A DNA stretch of 64,000 nt from Sphingobacterium nematocida (GCF_900168125.1 NZ_FUZF01000003.1:186001-250000), one strand, 5' to 3'. Numbered from the stretch's first letter, positions 1-8,521 are shown. Translations and numbers: made by a program. Notes: generated from the sequence alone by a model not told the origin.

Positions 1-1221
1 GAGCAACGAAGGCATTTGCAACTTACTACGTAGCATTTCCATTCGTTCGCCAACAAGTATCACCTGACTCAAAGACTGTACATTGAGCAACTGAGCGAAT
101 TTATCAATGGTTTTGGTCGTCCATTCTTCACCCTCAAAATCACTCAGGATTAATTTTTTAACGTCACTCTGATTTTGCTGCCCTAAAAAGTCTAATGCAA
201 TCTGGAGAGATGCAAAATCGTTCGAGTAAGTATCATCAATTATGCTATTGTTATATTTTCCCTTTTTCAGTTGCAATCTCATTTCCAGTGGACGTAATAA
301 GACGACTCGCTGCTCGATTGTATCAACAGCATATCCCATTGTCAACATAACCAAAATGCAGGTTAAAACATTATCTATCGAGGCTTTGTCGACAAATGGA
401 GCGGCTATCACAAAAGATTCTTTTTCATACCGCAACTGTAAAACCGTATGGTCCTTATCTTGGCTCGATCCTAAAAATTGTAACTGATCTTCTGGCCGTC
501 CTCCCCAAGTGATACAATTGGAAGATGAGGAATAAGCTTCAGGTATTGCAGATGAAGGCACGATAACAGGTGATACCCCAGCAAATAGTTTCCACTTTTC
601 AGCAAACTTCTCCTCCTTAGAGTTAAACCCTTCACGATGTGCTGTACCTAAACTGGTGAATATACCAAAAGTAGGACGTATCATCTGTTGAAGAAAATCC
701 ATCTCGCCTATTTTACTGACTCCTGCTTCAATAATAGCAAGGTCATGCTCGGCCGTAAGGTTCCACAAGGATAATGCTACCCCAAGCTGCGAATTATAAC
801 TCTTTGGACTTTGGTAACACTTGTATTCCGGGGAAAGTAATTGATGTAGCCAAGATTTAACAATAGTCTTTCCATTGCTTCCGGTAATCCCTACAACAGG
901 TATCGAAAATCGACTTCGATGATAGGCTGCTAGCTGTTGTAAAGCTCTCATGGTATCATTTACCCAAAGAAAGTTAGCATCAGGGTAGTCTCTTGTGTCA
1001 AAATCGGGATCGGATATCACAAATGAACGGACGCCTTTCTGATAAGCGTCCAAGATATAGCGATGTCCATCTCGCTGTTGAACCAAGGCAAAGAAAAGAC
1101 AATCTGTCCCTAATCTGATTTTACGCGTATCGTAAGCTAATACCGAAAACCTAGCTTGAGGATAAGGCAATAAACGCTTACTGTGGTCAATATGAGGAAG
1201 GATTATATCTAAAGTGTACAT
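1..1221 (-). CDS. murF: MurF ligase, N-terminal part of a likely MurF-Alr fusion (partial)
   Basis: UDP-N-acetylmuramoyl-tripeptide:D-alanyl-D-alanine ligase, a cytoplasmic step of peptidoglycan precursor synthesis. Reading from ATG at 1219-1221, the frame stays open for 407 codons to the window edge. The ATP-binding motif GITGSNGKT is at residues 111-119, followed by a typical Mur-ligase stretch around YNSQLGVALSLWNL. The last visible residues read ILVGERMEMLR, a MurF C-terminal region. In Bacteroidota MurF is commonly fused to alanine racemase, so an Alr domain is expected beyond coordinate 1; this is inference because that part is not in the window. It is divergent from recX. Start choice is clear because no nearby upstream in-frame start fits better. 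Confidence 0.9.
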   Translation of the reverse strand, partial: MYTLDIILPHIDHSKRLLPYPQARFSVLAYDTRKIRLGTDCLFFALVQQRDGHRYILDAYQKGVRSFVISDPDFDTRDYPDANFLWVNDTMRALQQLAAYHRSRFSIPVVGITGSNGKTIVKSWLHQLLSPEYKCYQSPKSYNSQLGVALSLWNLTAEHDLAIIEAGVSKIGEMDFLQQMIRPTFGIFTSLGTAHREGFNSKEEKFAEKWKLFAGVSPVIVPSSAIPEAYSSSSNCITWGGRPEDQLQFLGSSQDKDHTVLQLRYEKESFVIAAPFVDKASIDNVLTCILVMLTMGYAVDTIEQRVVLLRPLEMRLQLKKGKYNNSIIDDTYSNDFASLQIALDFLGQQNQSDVKKLILSDFEGEEWTTKTIDKFAQLLNVQSLSQVILVGERMEMLRSKLQMPSLL

Positions 1222-1389
1222 AGCTAAGAATTAAAACAAATTTCATCATTATTTTCAACAAGTAAAAACGATTTACTCTTTTTAAAACAGCAGAGAGCAA
1301 GCCTTCTTCTACACGATTTTCAACCAGATTGATTCCCCTTTTTGTACATCTATTGGGGAATATGTGGCACTTTTGCATAAGTTTGTATT

Positions 1390-1866
1390 ATGGAGGAGTA
1401 TCAGGAACGAAAAAAAAAACTTACACCCAATCAAGCTAAGCTAAGAGCAGAGGCTTACTGCGCCTACCAAGAACGATCACAACAGGAGGTCCGGGATAAG
1501 TTGTATAATTGGGGTTTACATTTGGAAGATGTTGAACAAATAATCAGTGACCTAATTTCAAGTAATTTCTTGAATGAGGAACGCTTTGCGAAGGCATTTG
1601 TACTGGGAAAGTTTAGAATTAAAGGCTGGGGAAAAATCAAAATACAGCAACATCTAAAAGCGAAACGTGTCTCTGTCCCACTGATCAAAATTGCACTCCA
1701 GCAAATAGACCTTGACGACTATGAGCAAAAGTTGAAAGACCTTATTCAAAGAAAGGTTGGCGACGAATTAAGTCAACTCTCTCTAACAGAAAGGGCTAAA
1801 CTCGTACGTTACCTACAAAGTAAGGGGTATGAGAATTCGCTCATTTTTGAAAAAATAAAAGAATAG
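1390..1866 (+). CDS. recX: Regulatory protein RecX
   Basis: RecX modulates RecA filament formation in recombination and SOS repair. The 158-residue product has the usual length and the repeated three-helix pattern: an N-terminal part around AYCAYQERSQQEVRDKL, then ISDLISSNFLNEERFAKAFV and FRIKGWGKIKIQQHL, which is the classic RecX signature. A run of ten adenines near codons 7-10 encodes Lys-Lys-Lys and could be a slippage site, but the frame is intact. It is transcribed away from murF and followed by two tRNA genes with their own promoter. recA is not in the window. Confidence 0.93.
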   Translation: MEEYQERKKKLTPNQAKLRAEAYCAYQERSQQEVRDKLYNWGLHLEDVEQIISDLISSNFLNEERFAKAFVLGKFRIKGWGKIKIQQHLKAKRVSVPLIKIALQQIDLDDYEQKLKDLIQRKVGDELSQLSLTERAKLVRYLQSKGYENSLIFEKIKE

Positions 1867-1896
1867 CTCTTCTGACGTATTTTTTTTAATTTTATT

Positions 1897-1926
1897 TTGC
1901 AAAACACCATTATTACTCTATATTTG
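1897..1926 (+). promoter_or_regulatory. Bacteroidota-type promoter for the tRNA pair
   Basis: TTG at 1897-1899 and TATATTTG at 1919-1926, separated by 19 bases, match the Bacteroidota -33/-7 consensus (TTG and TAnnTTTG). The -7 box ends 11 bases before tRNA-Gly. Confidence 0.75.
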
Positions 1927-1937
1927 CAGCACGTCAA

Positions 1938-2010
1938 GCGAAAGTAGCTCAGTTGGTAGAGCACAACCTTGCCAAGGTTGGGGTCGCGAGTTCGAATCTC
2001 GTCTTTCGCT
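1938..2010 (+). tRNA. tRNA-Gly (anticodon GCC)
   Basis: A 73-nt cloverleaf: acceptor GCGAAAG pairs with CTTTCGC, anticodon stem CAACC/GGTTG encloses TTGCCAA, and the T arm contains TTCGAAT. The discriminator is T2010 and CCA is not encoded. It is co-transcribed with the following tRNA-Leu, 5 bases downstream. Confidence 0.97.
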
Positions 2011-2015
2011 CAGTT

Positions 2016-2100
2016 GCCTAGGTGGTGGAACTGGTAGACACGCAGGACTTAAAATCCTGTTCCCGTTAAGGGAGTGCGGGTTCGATTCCCGCCCTAGGTA
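2016..2100 (+). tRNA. tRNA-Leu (anticodon TAA)
   Basis: An 85-nt class II tRNA with a long variable arm (TTCCC paired with GGGA). The acceptor GCCTAGG pairs with CCTAGGT through a terminal G-U pair. The anticodon loop CTTAAAA gives TAA, decoding UUA/UUG. A terminator follows directly. Confidence 0.96.
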
Positions 2101-2107
2101 CGATAAA

Positions 2108-2136
2108 AGATCAATCATTAGATTGGTCTTTTTTTT
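2108..2136 (+). terminator. Rho-independent terminator after the tRNA pair
   Basis: Stem AGATCAAT (2108-2115) pairs with ATTGGTCT (2122-2129) with one G-U pair, followed by a T run to 2136. Confidence 0.85.
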
Positions 2137-2156
2137 GTCCTATAGATTTTGTGCAC

Positions 2157-2190
2157 AAAAAAACCGCCAACATTTATTGCTAGCGGTTTT
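2157..2190 (-). terminator. Terminator of the yceI-like gene
   Basis: Read on the minus strand, AAAACCGC and GCGGTTTT form an 8-bp stem around a 15-nt loop and run into a T tract at 2157-2163. It lies about 20 bases past the stop codon. Confidence 0.7.
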
Positions 2191-2209
2191 AATGATTTAT
2201 AAGTTTTTC

Positions 2210-2839
2210 TTATTTTTTAGCTACAATATTAACGCGGAAGTTAATTTCTTTAGAAATTAAATCGTCTTTCTTTCCTTCGTAACTCACACCCCAGTCTTCA
2301 CGTAAGATATTAAAGTCAGCCGAAGTTTTTACCGTAGTATCCGTAATTTCCTCTACTTTAGAATCAAACGTAATATTTTTAGAAATGCCTTTTATAACTA
2401 GATTGCCAGAGATTTTAACATCGCTTGGAGTGGCACCAGCCTTTACTTCAGTGATTGTAAAAGAAGCTTCTGGATGTGTAGCTACACCAAAGAAATCATC
2501 AGCTTTCAAGTGTCCATCTAGTTTATCTTTATATTCGCCTTGCAAATCCGTAGCAGAGATTGTATTCATATCTAGGGTAAAGCTACCACCAGTAATAGCA
2601 CCTTTATCAATATTTAAAGTTCCTGATTTTACGCTTACAACACCTTCATGGAAGCCAGAAACCTTAGTTCCTTTCCACATAATTTTGCTCGCTGCAGTAT
2701 CTACTGTGTAAGCTGCACCTACGACCTGATCAACTGTCGCTACTGAATCTTTTGTTTCAGCTTTTTTCCCTTCTGGATTACCAGCACAAGAAGCAAGAAC
2801 CATTGCTGCTACCGCTGAAAATAAAACTAGTTTTTTCAT
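2210..2839 (-). CDS. YceI family lipoprotein
   Basis: The 209-residue protein begins with a lipoprotein signal peptide (MKKLVLFSAVAAMVLASC, lipidated Cys at about residue 18), then a low-complexity linker, then a YceI domain from about residue 40 (YTVDTAASKIMWKGTKVSG onward). YceI proteins are lipocalin-like beta barrels that bind isoprenoid or other amphipathic ligands in the periplasm. Physiological ligand cannot be told from sequence. It stands alone, with its own terminator, downstream of murA. Confidence 0.88.
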   Translation of the reverse strand: MKKLVLFSAVAAMVLASCAGNPEGKKAETKDSVATVDQVVGAAYTVDTAASKIMWKGTKVSGFHEGVVSVKSGTLNIDKGAITGGSFTLDMNTISATDLQGEYKDKLDGHLKADDFFGVATHPEASFTITEVKAGATPSDVKISGNLVIKGISKNITFDSKVEEITDTTVKTSADFNILREDWGVSYEGKKDDLISKEINFRVNIVAKK

Positions 2840-2942
2840 CTTCTAATAATATATGTTTAAACGTTAATATTTCACAAATATTAAAATAGCATTTTGTAAA
2901 ACAAAGACAATTTTAATTTATTAACACTATTCAGACAATTTA

Positions 2943-4268
2943 TTAATGTCCCAAAGGTTGCGCTTCAACACGCTTGATATCAGCTCCTAAAGCCTTCAGT
3001 CGCTCTTCAATATCCTGGTATCCTCTCTCAATCTGCTCGATATTGAAGATTGTAGACTTTCCTTGCGCAGACAATGCTGCGATCAATAAAGAGACTCCAG
3101 CACGAATATCCGGTGATGACATTGGTATACCTCTAAGCTTGGTTTGCTTGTTCAATCCCATCACGACTGCACGATGTGGGTCGCATAAGATAATCTGTGC
3201 TCCCATATCAATTAATTTATCAACGAAGAACAATCTACTCTCGAACATTTTTTGATGAATCAAGACGTTGCCTTTGGCCTGAATGGCTGTAACAAGGACT
3301 ATACTCAAAAGATCTGGAGTAAAACCAGGCCAAGGAGCATCTGATATTGTCAAAATAGATCCATCAATAAATGTATCTATTTCATAATTATCCTGTGCAG
3401 GGATAAAAATATCATCGCCTCTAAGTTCCAGTTTGATTCCTAAACGTGCAAATACCGATGGGATAATACCTAGCTCATTATAAGCCACATTCTTTATCGT
3501 AATCTCAGAGCCAGTCATCGCAGCCAAACCAATGAAGGAACCGATCTCAATCATATCTGGCAACATACGATGCTCTGTACCACCTAAAGTATCTACACCT
3601 TCAATGGTTAATAGATTGGAACCTATTCCTGATATTTTAGCTCCCATACGGTTTAACATCTTACACAACTGCTGTAAATAAGGCTCACATGCCGCATTAT
3701 AAATTGTAGTGATGCCTTTAGCTAGAACAGCAGCCATCACAATATTAGCGGTACCTGTTACTGATGCTTCGTCCAATAAGATATTGGCTCCTTTTAGTTC
3801 GGTAGCGTCAACATTGAAAAAATGGTTCTCTGCATCATAAACAAACTTTGCTCCTAATTTTTCGAAACCTAGAAAGTGCGTATCTAATCTTCTACGTCCG
3901 ATTTTATCACCTCCCGGTTTAGGGATCGCTGCCTTACCAAAGCGAGCTAACAAAGGCCCTACGATCATAATCGAGCCCCTCAAACCACCACCTTTTTGTT
4001 TAAATTCTTCCGAAGTAAAGTAATCTATATCAATATCTTTAGCCTGAAAATCATAAGTATCTTTATTCAATTTATTTACAGATACACCTAACGAACGTAA
4101 GAGATCAATCAGCTTATTTACATCCTTAATATCTGGTATATTGCTTATTGTTATTTTTTCGGATGTTAACAACACTGCTGATAAGATCTGCAAGGCCTCA
4201 TTTTTAGCACCTTGAGGTATAATTTCTCCTTTTAACGGTTTCCCACCGTGAATTTCAAATGCGTTCAT
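2943..4268 (-). CDS. murA: UDP-N-acetylglucosamine 1-carboxyvinyltransferase MurA with Asp in place of the catalytic Cys
   Basis: First committed step of peptidoglycan synthesis: enolpyruvyl transfer from PEP to UDP-GlcNAc in the cytoplasm. The 441-residue length and GAKNEALQ near residues 20-27 (Lys22-Asn23) are standard. The active-site loop, PGGCxIGxRPxD in E. coli MurA, here reads PGGDKIGRRRLD with Asp121 at the position of Cys115 (codon GAT at 3906-3908). Asp at this place is the known natural state in fosfomycin-insensitive MurA enzymes such as those of Mycobacterium and Chlamydia. The DUF4290 gene lies upstream on the same strand, separated by a 350-bp repeat-bearing spacer. Confidence 0.96.
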   Translation of the reverse strand: MNAFEIHGGKPLKGEIIPQGAKNEALQILSAVLLTSEKITISNIPDIKDVNKLIDLLRSLGVSVNKLNKDTYDFQAKDIDIDYFTSEEFKQKGGGLRGSIMIVGPLLARFGKAAIPKPGGDKIGRRRLDTHFLGFEKLGAKFVYDAENHFFNVDATELKGANILLDEASVTGTANIVMAAVLAKGITTIYNAACEPYLQQLCKMLNRMGAKISGIGSNLLTIEGVDTLGGTEHRMLPDMIEIGSFIGLAAMTGSEITIKNVAYNELGIIPSVFARLGIKLELRGDDIFIPAQDNYEIDTFIDGSILTISDAPWPGFTPDLLSIVLVTAIQAKGNVLIHQKMFESRLFFVDKLIDMGAQIILCDPHRAVVMGLNKQTKLRGIPMSSPDIRAGVSLLIAALSAQGKSTIFNIEQIERGYQDIEERLKALGADIKRVEAQPLGH

Positions 4269-4406
4269 ATACTAGCTTATTATAAAAATAGATATAGTCA
4301 ATTGTAACCATAAAACCTTAAGATTATACTTACATCAACTGCAGTATAGATTTACTATAGGTTTTAAATTCTTGTTGGTCTCTTCAAATAATGCATTATT
4401 CGCAAA

Positions 4407-4490
4407 ATAAAACTTTCATGATTCCTTTGTATCGCCAAGACATATGAAAGTTCTTGATGGCCATTGAATACAGACAGTTTCAGAAAAAAT
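4407..4490. repeat. Dispersed intergenic repeat, hairpin module (copy 1)
   Basis: Begins ATAAAACTTTCATGATTCC and continues through ATGAAAGTTCTTGATG to CAGTTTCAGAAAAAA. AACTTTCAT near its start and ATGAAAGTT in its middle are inverted and can form a 9-bp stem. It is closely similar to 29803-29886 and partly to 58823-58880, 59931-59964 and 60191-60226. Confidence 0.75.
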
Positions 4491-4492
4491 AA

Positions 4493-4590
4493 GAGGATGT
4501 CTCAGACAGAAATACTTGCTAATAAAATACAATGAACCCCTTAAAGAATCCATAGCATTGTATTCGTATTTCGAAATTTCAGACAGCCTC
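4493..4590. mobile_element. MITE-like palindromic remnant, 98 bp
   Basis: The ends are imperfect inverted repeats: GAGGATGTCT at 4493-4502 and, on the opposite strand, GAGGCTGTCT ending at 4590, both followed by sequence reaching GAAATAC. Nested inside is a perfect 9-bp inverted pair, AATACAATG and CATTGTATT. GAGGCTGTCT-like ends recall those of common insertion-sequence families, but there is no transposase and I see no target-site duplication. Confidence 0.45.
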
Positions 4591-4618
4591 CTACTTCGAA
4601 GCAGACAAACAATTTGTA

Positions 4619-5377
4619 TTACTTCTTGTAATTATTACTGTTGTTGTTACTCTGGTACGGTCTTTTTCCCCCAGTGTTGGTACTTTGCCTTTTGCGACCG
4701 CCATTGTTATTATTGTTATTCTGGTATGGCTTCTTGTTGTTGTTATTATTCGAACTAGAAGACTGCTTATGATTATTATTTCCTACCGTACTCTGAGATT
4801 TTATACGGTTACCCGGAGGCGGCGTACGGAAATCTAGTTTGGTTAACACGGTGTCTTCAGGTAAGGTCAAAACAAAACCGGACAATTCTTTAAGATCTTG
4901 AATAATCTGTTGATCATTTACGGAATCTTTATTCCAAGTGATATATGCCATCTTCATAAAGTTGGCTATACCTATCGTCATTTTTTGTCTTGTCTCTTCA
5001 TGCGGTACCGCCATAGCCTTCTCGATCATAGACTCAACGATATGACCATAATGTTTGAAACGAATCCGGTGCTGTGGATAAGGTAAAGGCTGAGGCTTGT
5101 GATGGATTTCTTCTTTGGAAGGGATAGGATAAGGCGAATCCACATCTATCTTAAAATCTGAAATGATATACAAATGATCCCAAAGTTTATGTTTAAAATC
5201 CGAAACATCACGTAAATGGGGATTTAAGACTCCCATCATATCGATAACGACCTGTGCTAATCTGTTGCGTTCCTCTTTAGAAGGTACGGTACAAATATGG
5301 TCAACCATATTTTGCACATTCCTTCCATATTCTGCTAAGATCAGCTTAGAACGTGTACTGTTATAATCAAAATTCAT
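4619..5377 (-). CDS. DUF4290 domain-containing protein with Asn-rich tail
   Basis: A 252-residue protein whose first about 190 residues match the Bacteroidota-specific DUF4290 family (NFDYNSTRSKLILAEYGRN near the start). The function of the family is not known. From about residue 190 the chain turns into a Gln/Ser then Asn/Lys/Arg-rich tail with repeated PYQ(N) units, ending in SNNYKK; this basic, disordered tail could bind nucleic acid, which is only inference. No signal peptide. It lies upstream of murA on the same strand with a repeat-filled spacer between them. Confidence 0.85.
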   Translation of the reverse strand: MNFDYNSTRSKLILAEYGRNVQNMVDHICTVPSKEERNRLAQVVIDMMGVLNPHLRDVSDFKHKLWDHLYIISDFKIDVDSPYPIPSKEEIHHKPQPLPYPQHRIRFKHYGHIVESMIEKAMAVPHEETRQKMTIGIANFMKMAYITWNKDSVNDQQIIQDLKELSGFVLTLPEDTVLTKLDFRTPPPGNRIKSQSTVGNNNHKQSSSSNNNNNKKPYQNNNNNNGGRKRQSTNTGGKRPYQSNNNSNNYKK

Positions 5378-5434
5378 ATAGTGAAATTAAACGTAATAAT
5401 AACGTTATTTTTTATTTATTATTCTGTCCAACTG

Positions 5435-7705
5435 CTATTGGACTATTCTTAATTTTGCAAATTTAAGCAACAATTGTTTCTGTCCCAACTCTTTGAAGAA
5501 AATAGTTGCTTTCAAATCGGGTTTATTCCCTTCCAGATTGACAACCTTTCCAAATCCAAATCTTTCGTGTTCCACTTCCATTCCTACTTGTAGTCCCGAA
5601 GTATCTGAAGGCGCAAAACCTTCTGTAGGTACGTGGGCTTTGGGGAGAATCGAAGTTGTCTTTACGACTTTAGGCTTGGGTTTAGAAAAAGAATCTTTTT
5701 GCTGCCAAGCTACTTTATCTGTCTTCATGCCTGATTCACTTCCCAAACTTCCCATTCTTGGTTTGAAATCTAAATCCAGACAGGCGGGATTTAATTCATC
5801 TAGAAAGCGACTTGGTTCACAATTATTCAATGTACCCCATCGATATCTTGATGTAGCATATGAAATGTGAAGTTTGGTTTCGGCACGTGTCACAGCTACA
5901 TAAAAAAGACGTCTTTCTTCTTCTAATTCCGTACGTGAATTTACGGATAATTGCGAAGGAAACAAATTTTCCTCTAACCCAACAATAAATACATTACGAA
6001 ATTCAAGCCCTTTTGACGAGTGTATCGTCATCAAAGACACCGTATCTGCATTCGGATCTTTGTCGTTATCGTCATTGGTGAGTAGCGCTACGTCCTGTAA
6101 AAACACATCTAAGCTTTTTTCCTCAATATCCTCTCGCTCGGAAAACTCCTTGATACCATTCAACAATTCCTGGATATTTTCGTAACGACTCAAGCCTTCC
6201 ACAGATTTATCCTCGTAAAGGTCTTTCAACATACCAGAATGCTGTGCGATATGCATAGCTGTATCGAAGGCATTTCCTTGATTTCCTATTGCTTGAAAAC
6301 TTTGAATCATGGTTCCGAACGTAGAAACAGCTGTCGCACTACGTCCATCCAAAAACATCTGGGCATTTGATACAATATCCCACAACCGGTATTGATTCTT
6401 ATCCGCCGCAACAATTATCTTATCTATCGTCGTATCCCCGATGCCTCGACGTGGATAGTTGATGACTCTTTTTAAGGCTTCTTCGTCATTAGGATTGTAC
6501 GTCAAACGAAAATAGGCTATCAGGTCCTTTATTTCTTTGCGTTGGTAGAAAGAGGTCCCTCCATAAATTTTATACGGAATATTCAGCTTACGCAACGATT
6601 CCTCCATCGCCCTAGACTGGGCATTGGTTCTGTATAAAATCGCGAAATTCTTAAATTGTAAAGAATCTAAAGATTTATCTTGCAAGATTGCCTCGGCAAC
6701 AATTTTTCCTTCTTCATTGTCCGAAAAAGCACGAGCAACTTTTATTTTGTCTCCATCTTCATTATCGGAAAAGACATTTTTTTCCAGTTGATTCTTATTG
6801 TTTGCAATAATACTATTTGCAGCATTTACAATCATTTTGGTGGAACGATAGTTCTGCTCCAACTTAAAGACATTCACATCCGGATAATCCTTCTGAAAAT
6901 TCAAAATGTTCTGGATATTAGCCCCCCGGAAAGCATAGATACTCTGTGCATCATCACCTACTACACAGATGTTCTCATTGACAGCTGCTAACCTTTTGAC
7001 GATTAGATATTGGGAAAAATTGGTATCCTGATACTCATCAACCATGAGGTAACGAAACTGATGCTGATATTTATGTAGGGTCTCCGGATGTTTATTCAAC
7101 AAAACATTCGTCTTGAACAACAAATCATCAAAATCCATAGCTCCAGCCCGGTAACAGCGTTGTGCATAGGTAAAATATACCTGCCCCATCTGCGGTCTTC
7201 CATTTTCTCTATCCTCGGCAAGAATTGCTTCATTCTTGTTGTATTCTTGTGGAGAAATAAGATTATTTTTTGCTGAAGATATACGTCCATATACCTGATT
7301 GACATTATACAACTTATCATCCAGATTCATTTCTTTCAAAATAGATCTCAAAAGACTTTTTGTATCATCGGTATCGTAAATGGTAAAGTTTTTTGGATAT
7401 CCGATCAACTCAGCCTCCACTCTTAAGATGCGTGCAAAAATGGAGTGAAAAGTACCCATCCAAATATTCTTGGCTTCTGCTCCTACCACTTTCATGATAC
7501 GTTCCCGCATTTCCTTTGCGGCTTTATTAGTAAAGGTAAGCACCAAAATATTGAAAGGATCTACGCCTTTACGAATAAGATGTGCTACTCGATATGTGAT
7601 AACACGAGTTTTTCCGGAGCCTGCACCCGCCACAATCATCACTGGACCTTCTGTCTGCTCTACGGCTGCCCGCTGCGTGGAATTTAATCCTGCTAAATAA
7701 TCCAA
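5435..7705 (-). CDS. uvrD: ATP-dependent DNA helicase UvrD/PcrA
   Basis: Superfamily 1A 3'-5' helicase for nucleotide excision and replication-related repair. All motifs are visible: Walker A AGAGSGKT at about residues 26-33, DEYQDTN, GDDAQSIYAFRGA, LEQNYRST, TIHSSKGLEF and RRLFYVAVTRA. The C terminus has the PcrA-type Tudor-like domain (GMEVEHERFGFGKVV). I chose a TTG start at 7703-7705 (DYLAGLNSTQ), which matches the usual N terminus of the family. An in-frame ATG at 7774 would add 23 residues without family similarity. It is divergent from the VanX-like gene. Confidence 0.95.
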   Translation of the reverse strand: MDYLAGLNSTQRAAVEQTEGPVMIVAGAGSGKTRVITYRVAHLIRKGVDPFNILVLTFTNKAAKEMRERIMKVVGAEAKNIWMGTFHSIFARILRVEAELIGYPKNFTIYDTDDTKSLLRSILKEMNLDDKLYNVNQVYGRISSAKNNLISPQEYNKNEAILAEDRENGRPQMGQVYFTYAQRCYRAGAMDFDDLLFKTNVLLNKHPETLHKYQHQFRYLMVDEYQDTNFSQYLIVKRLAAVNENICVVGDDAQSIYAFRGANIQNILNFQKDYPDVNVFKLEQNYRSTKMIVNAANSIIANNKNQLEKNVFSDNEDGDKIKVARAFSDNEEGKIVAEAILQDKSLDSLQFKNFAILYRTNAQSRAMEESLRKLNIPYKIYGGTSFYQRKEIKDLIAYFRLTYNPNDEEALKRVINYPRRGIGDTTIDKIIVAADKNQYRLWDIVSNAQMFLDGRSATAVSTFGTMIQSFQAIGNQGNAFDTAMHIAQHSGMLKDLYEDKSVEGLSRYENIQELLNGIKEFSEREDIEEKSLDVFLQDVALLTNDDNDKDPNADTVSLMTIHSSKGLEFRNVFIVGLEENLFPSQLSVNSRTELEEERRLFYVAVTRAETKLHISYATSRYRWGTLNNCEPSRFLDELNPACLDLDFKPRMGSLGSESGMKTDKVAWQQKDSFSKPKPKVVKTTSILPKAHVPTEGFAPSDTSGLQVGMEVEHERFGFGKVVNLEGNKPDLKATIFFKELGQKQLLLKFAKLRIVQ

Positions 7706-7828
7706 AATAAAAAGAGTTTTTCCGTTAGAAATAGATTGTAAAGTTACTAAATTACTGTCAAATACGAACTGCACACACTGCTGTTTATTCCGAGAAATAG
7801 CTACCTTTATACGATAAAAGGCCTCATT

Positions 7829-8512
7829 ATGATAAAATTCGTATTTCTTGCTCTGCTGCCCTTCGTCCTACTACTCGCTCTTACACAAGAAGCAAAGAGT
7901 CAACTGCCCAATGGTTTTGTATATGTGAAGGATATCATACCACATGTAGAAGTGGATTTACGATACTGCGGTCATCACAACTTTATTGGAAAACCCATAC
8001 AAGGTTATTTGGAACCTAAAACCATTCTTACAAAAAAAGCTGCAGAAGCATTGGCAAAGGTAGAGAAAGAGCTAAACAAAAACAATATGGGACTAAAAAT
8101 ATTCGATGCTTACCGTCCTCAAACAGCAGTAAATCATTTTGTACATTGGGCAAAAGACAGTAAGGATACTTTGGGGAAACAAGAATTTTACCCAACGGAA
8201 GACAAAAGATTCTTGTTTAAGAAAGGTTATATCGCTTCCAAATCAGGCCATAGCAGGGGCAGTACGGTGGACCTAACAATCATAAACATAGACAGTAAGC
8301 AAGAATTGGATATGGGTAGTGGTTTTGATTTTTTAGGAGAAATATCTGCGCACGCATACACCAAAATAAATGCTGACCAACAGAAAAACAGAAGGTTACT
8401 TAAATCTACTATGGAGAAACATGGATTCAAAGCTTATTCTAAAGAATGGTGGCACTATACCTTAAAAGACGAACCTTTTAAAGATAAATACTTTGATTTT
8501 CCAGTTCAATAA
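7829..8512 (+). CDS. VanX-type D-alanyl-D-alanine dipeptidase, exported
   Basis: Zinc peptidase of the M15D family, hydrolysing D-Ala-D-Ala. The 227-residue chain has a cleavable signal peptide (to about AKSQ, residue 25) and the full active-site set: SGHSRGSTVDLT supplies His141 and Asp148, and KEWWHY supplies catalytic Glu206 and ligand His209. DAYRP (Arg96) is the conserved substrate-binding motif. The signal peptide points to the periplasm, so recycling of wall-derived D-Ala-D-Ala fits better than glycopeptide resistance. No VanS, VanR, VanH or VanA genes are near. It is a single gene facing dnaB, whose stop is 10 bases away. Confidence 0.92.
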   Translation: MIKFVFLALLPFVLLLALTQEAKSQLPNGFVYVKDIIPHVEVDLRYCGHHNFIGKPIQGYLEPKTILTKKAAEALAKVEKELNKNNMGLKIFDAYRPQTAVNHFVHWAKDSKDTLGKQEFYPTEDKRFLFKKGYIASKSGHSRGSTVDLTIINIDSKQELDMGSGFDFLGEISAHAYTKINADQQKNRRLLKSTMEKHGFKAYSKEWWHYTLKDEPFKDKYFDFPVQ

Positions 8513-8521
8513 GAGTACGCC

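Larger units (their letters stand above)
4269..4618. other. 350-bp intergenic spacer holding two repeat elements
   Basis: No coding region is supported. The spacer lies between the DUF4290 stop and the murA start, both on the minus strand. It contains one copy of the dispersed hairpin repeat (4407-4490) and a 98-bp palindromic element (4493-4590). Confidence 0.7.

Noticed and set aside
1918..2118. Minus-strand 66-residue reading frame over the tRNA genes
   Set aside because: It lies entirely across two well-folded tRNAs and has no coding evidence.
4516..4758. 80-residue Cys/Tyr-rich frame at the end of the DUF4290 gene
   Set aside because: It is an antisense reading of the Asn-rich codon repeats (GTT/ATT becomes Cys/Tyr/Ser), not a metal-binding protein.
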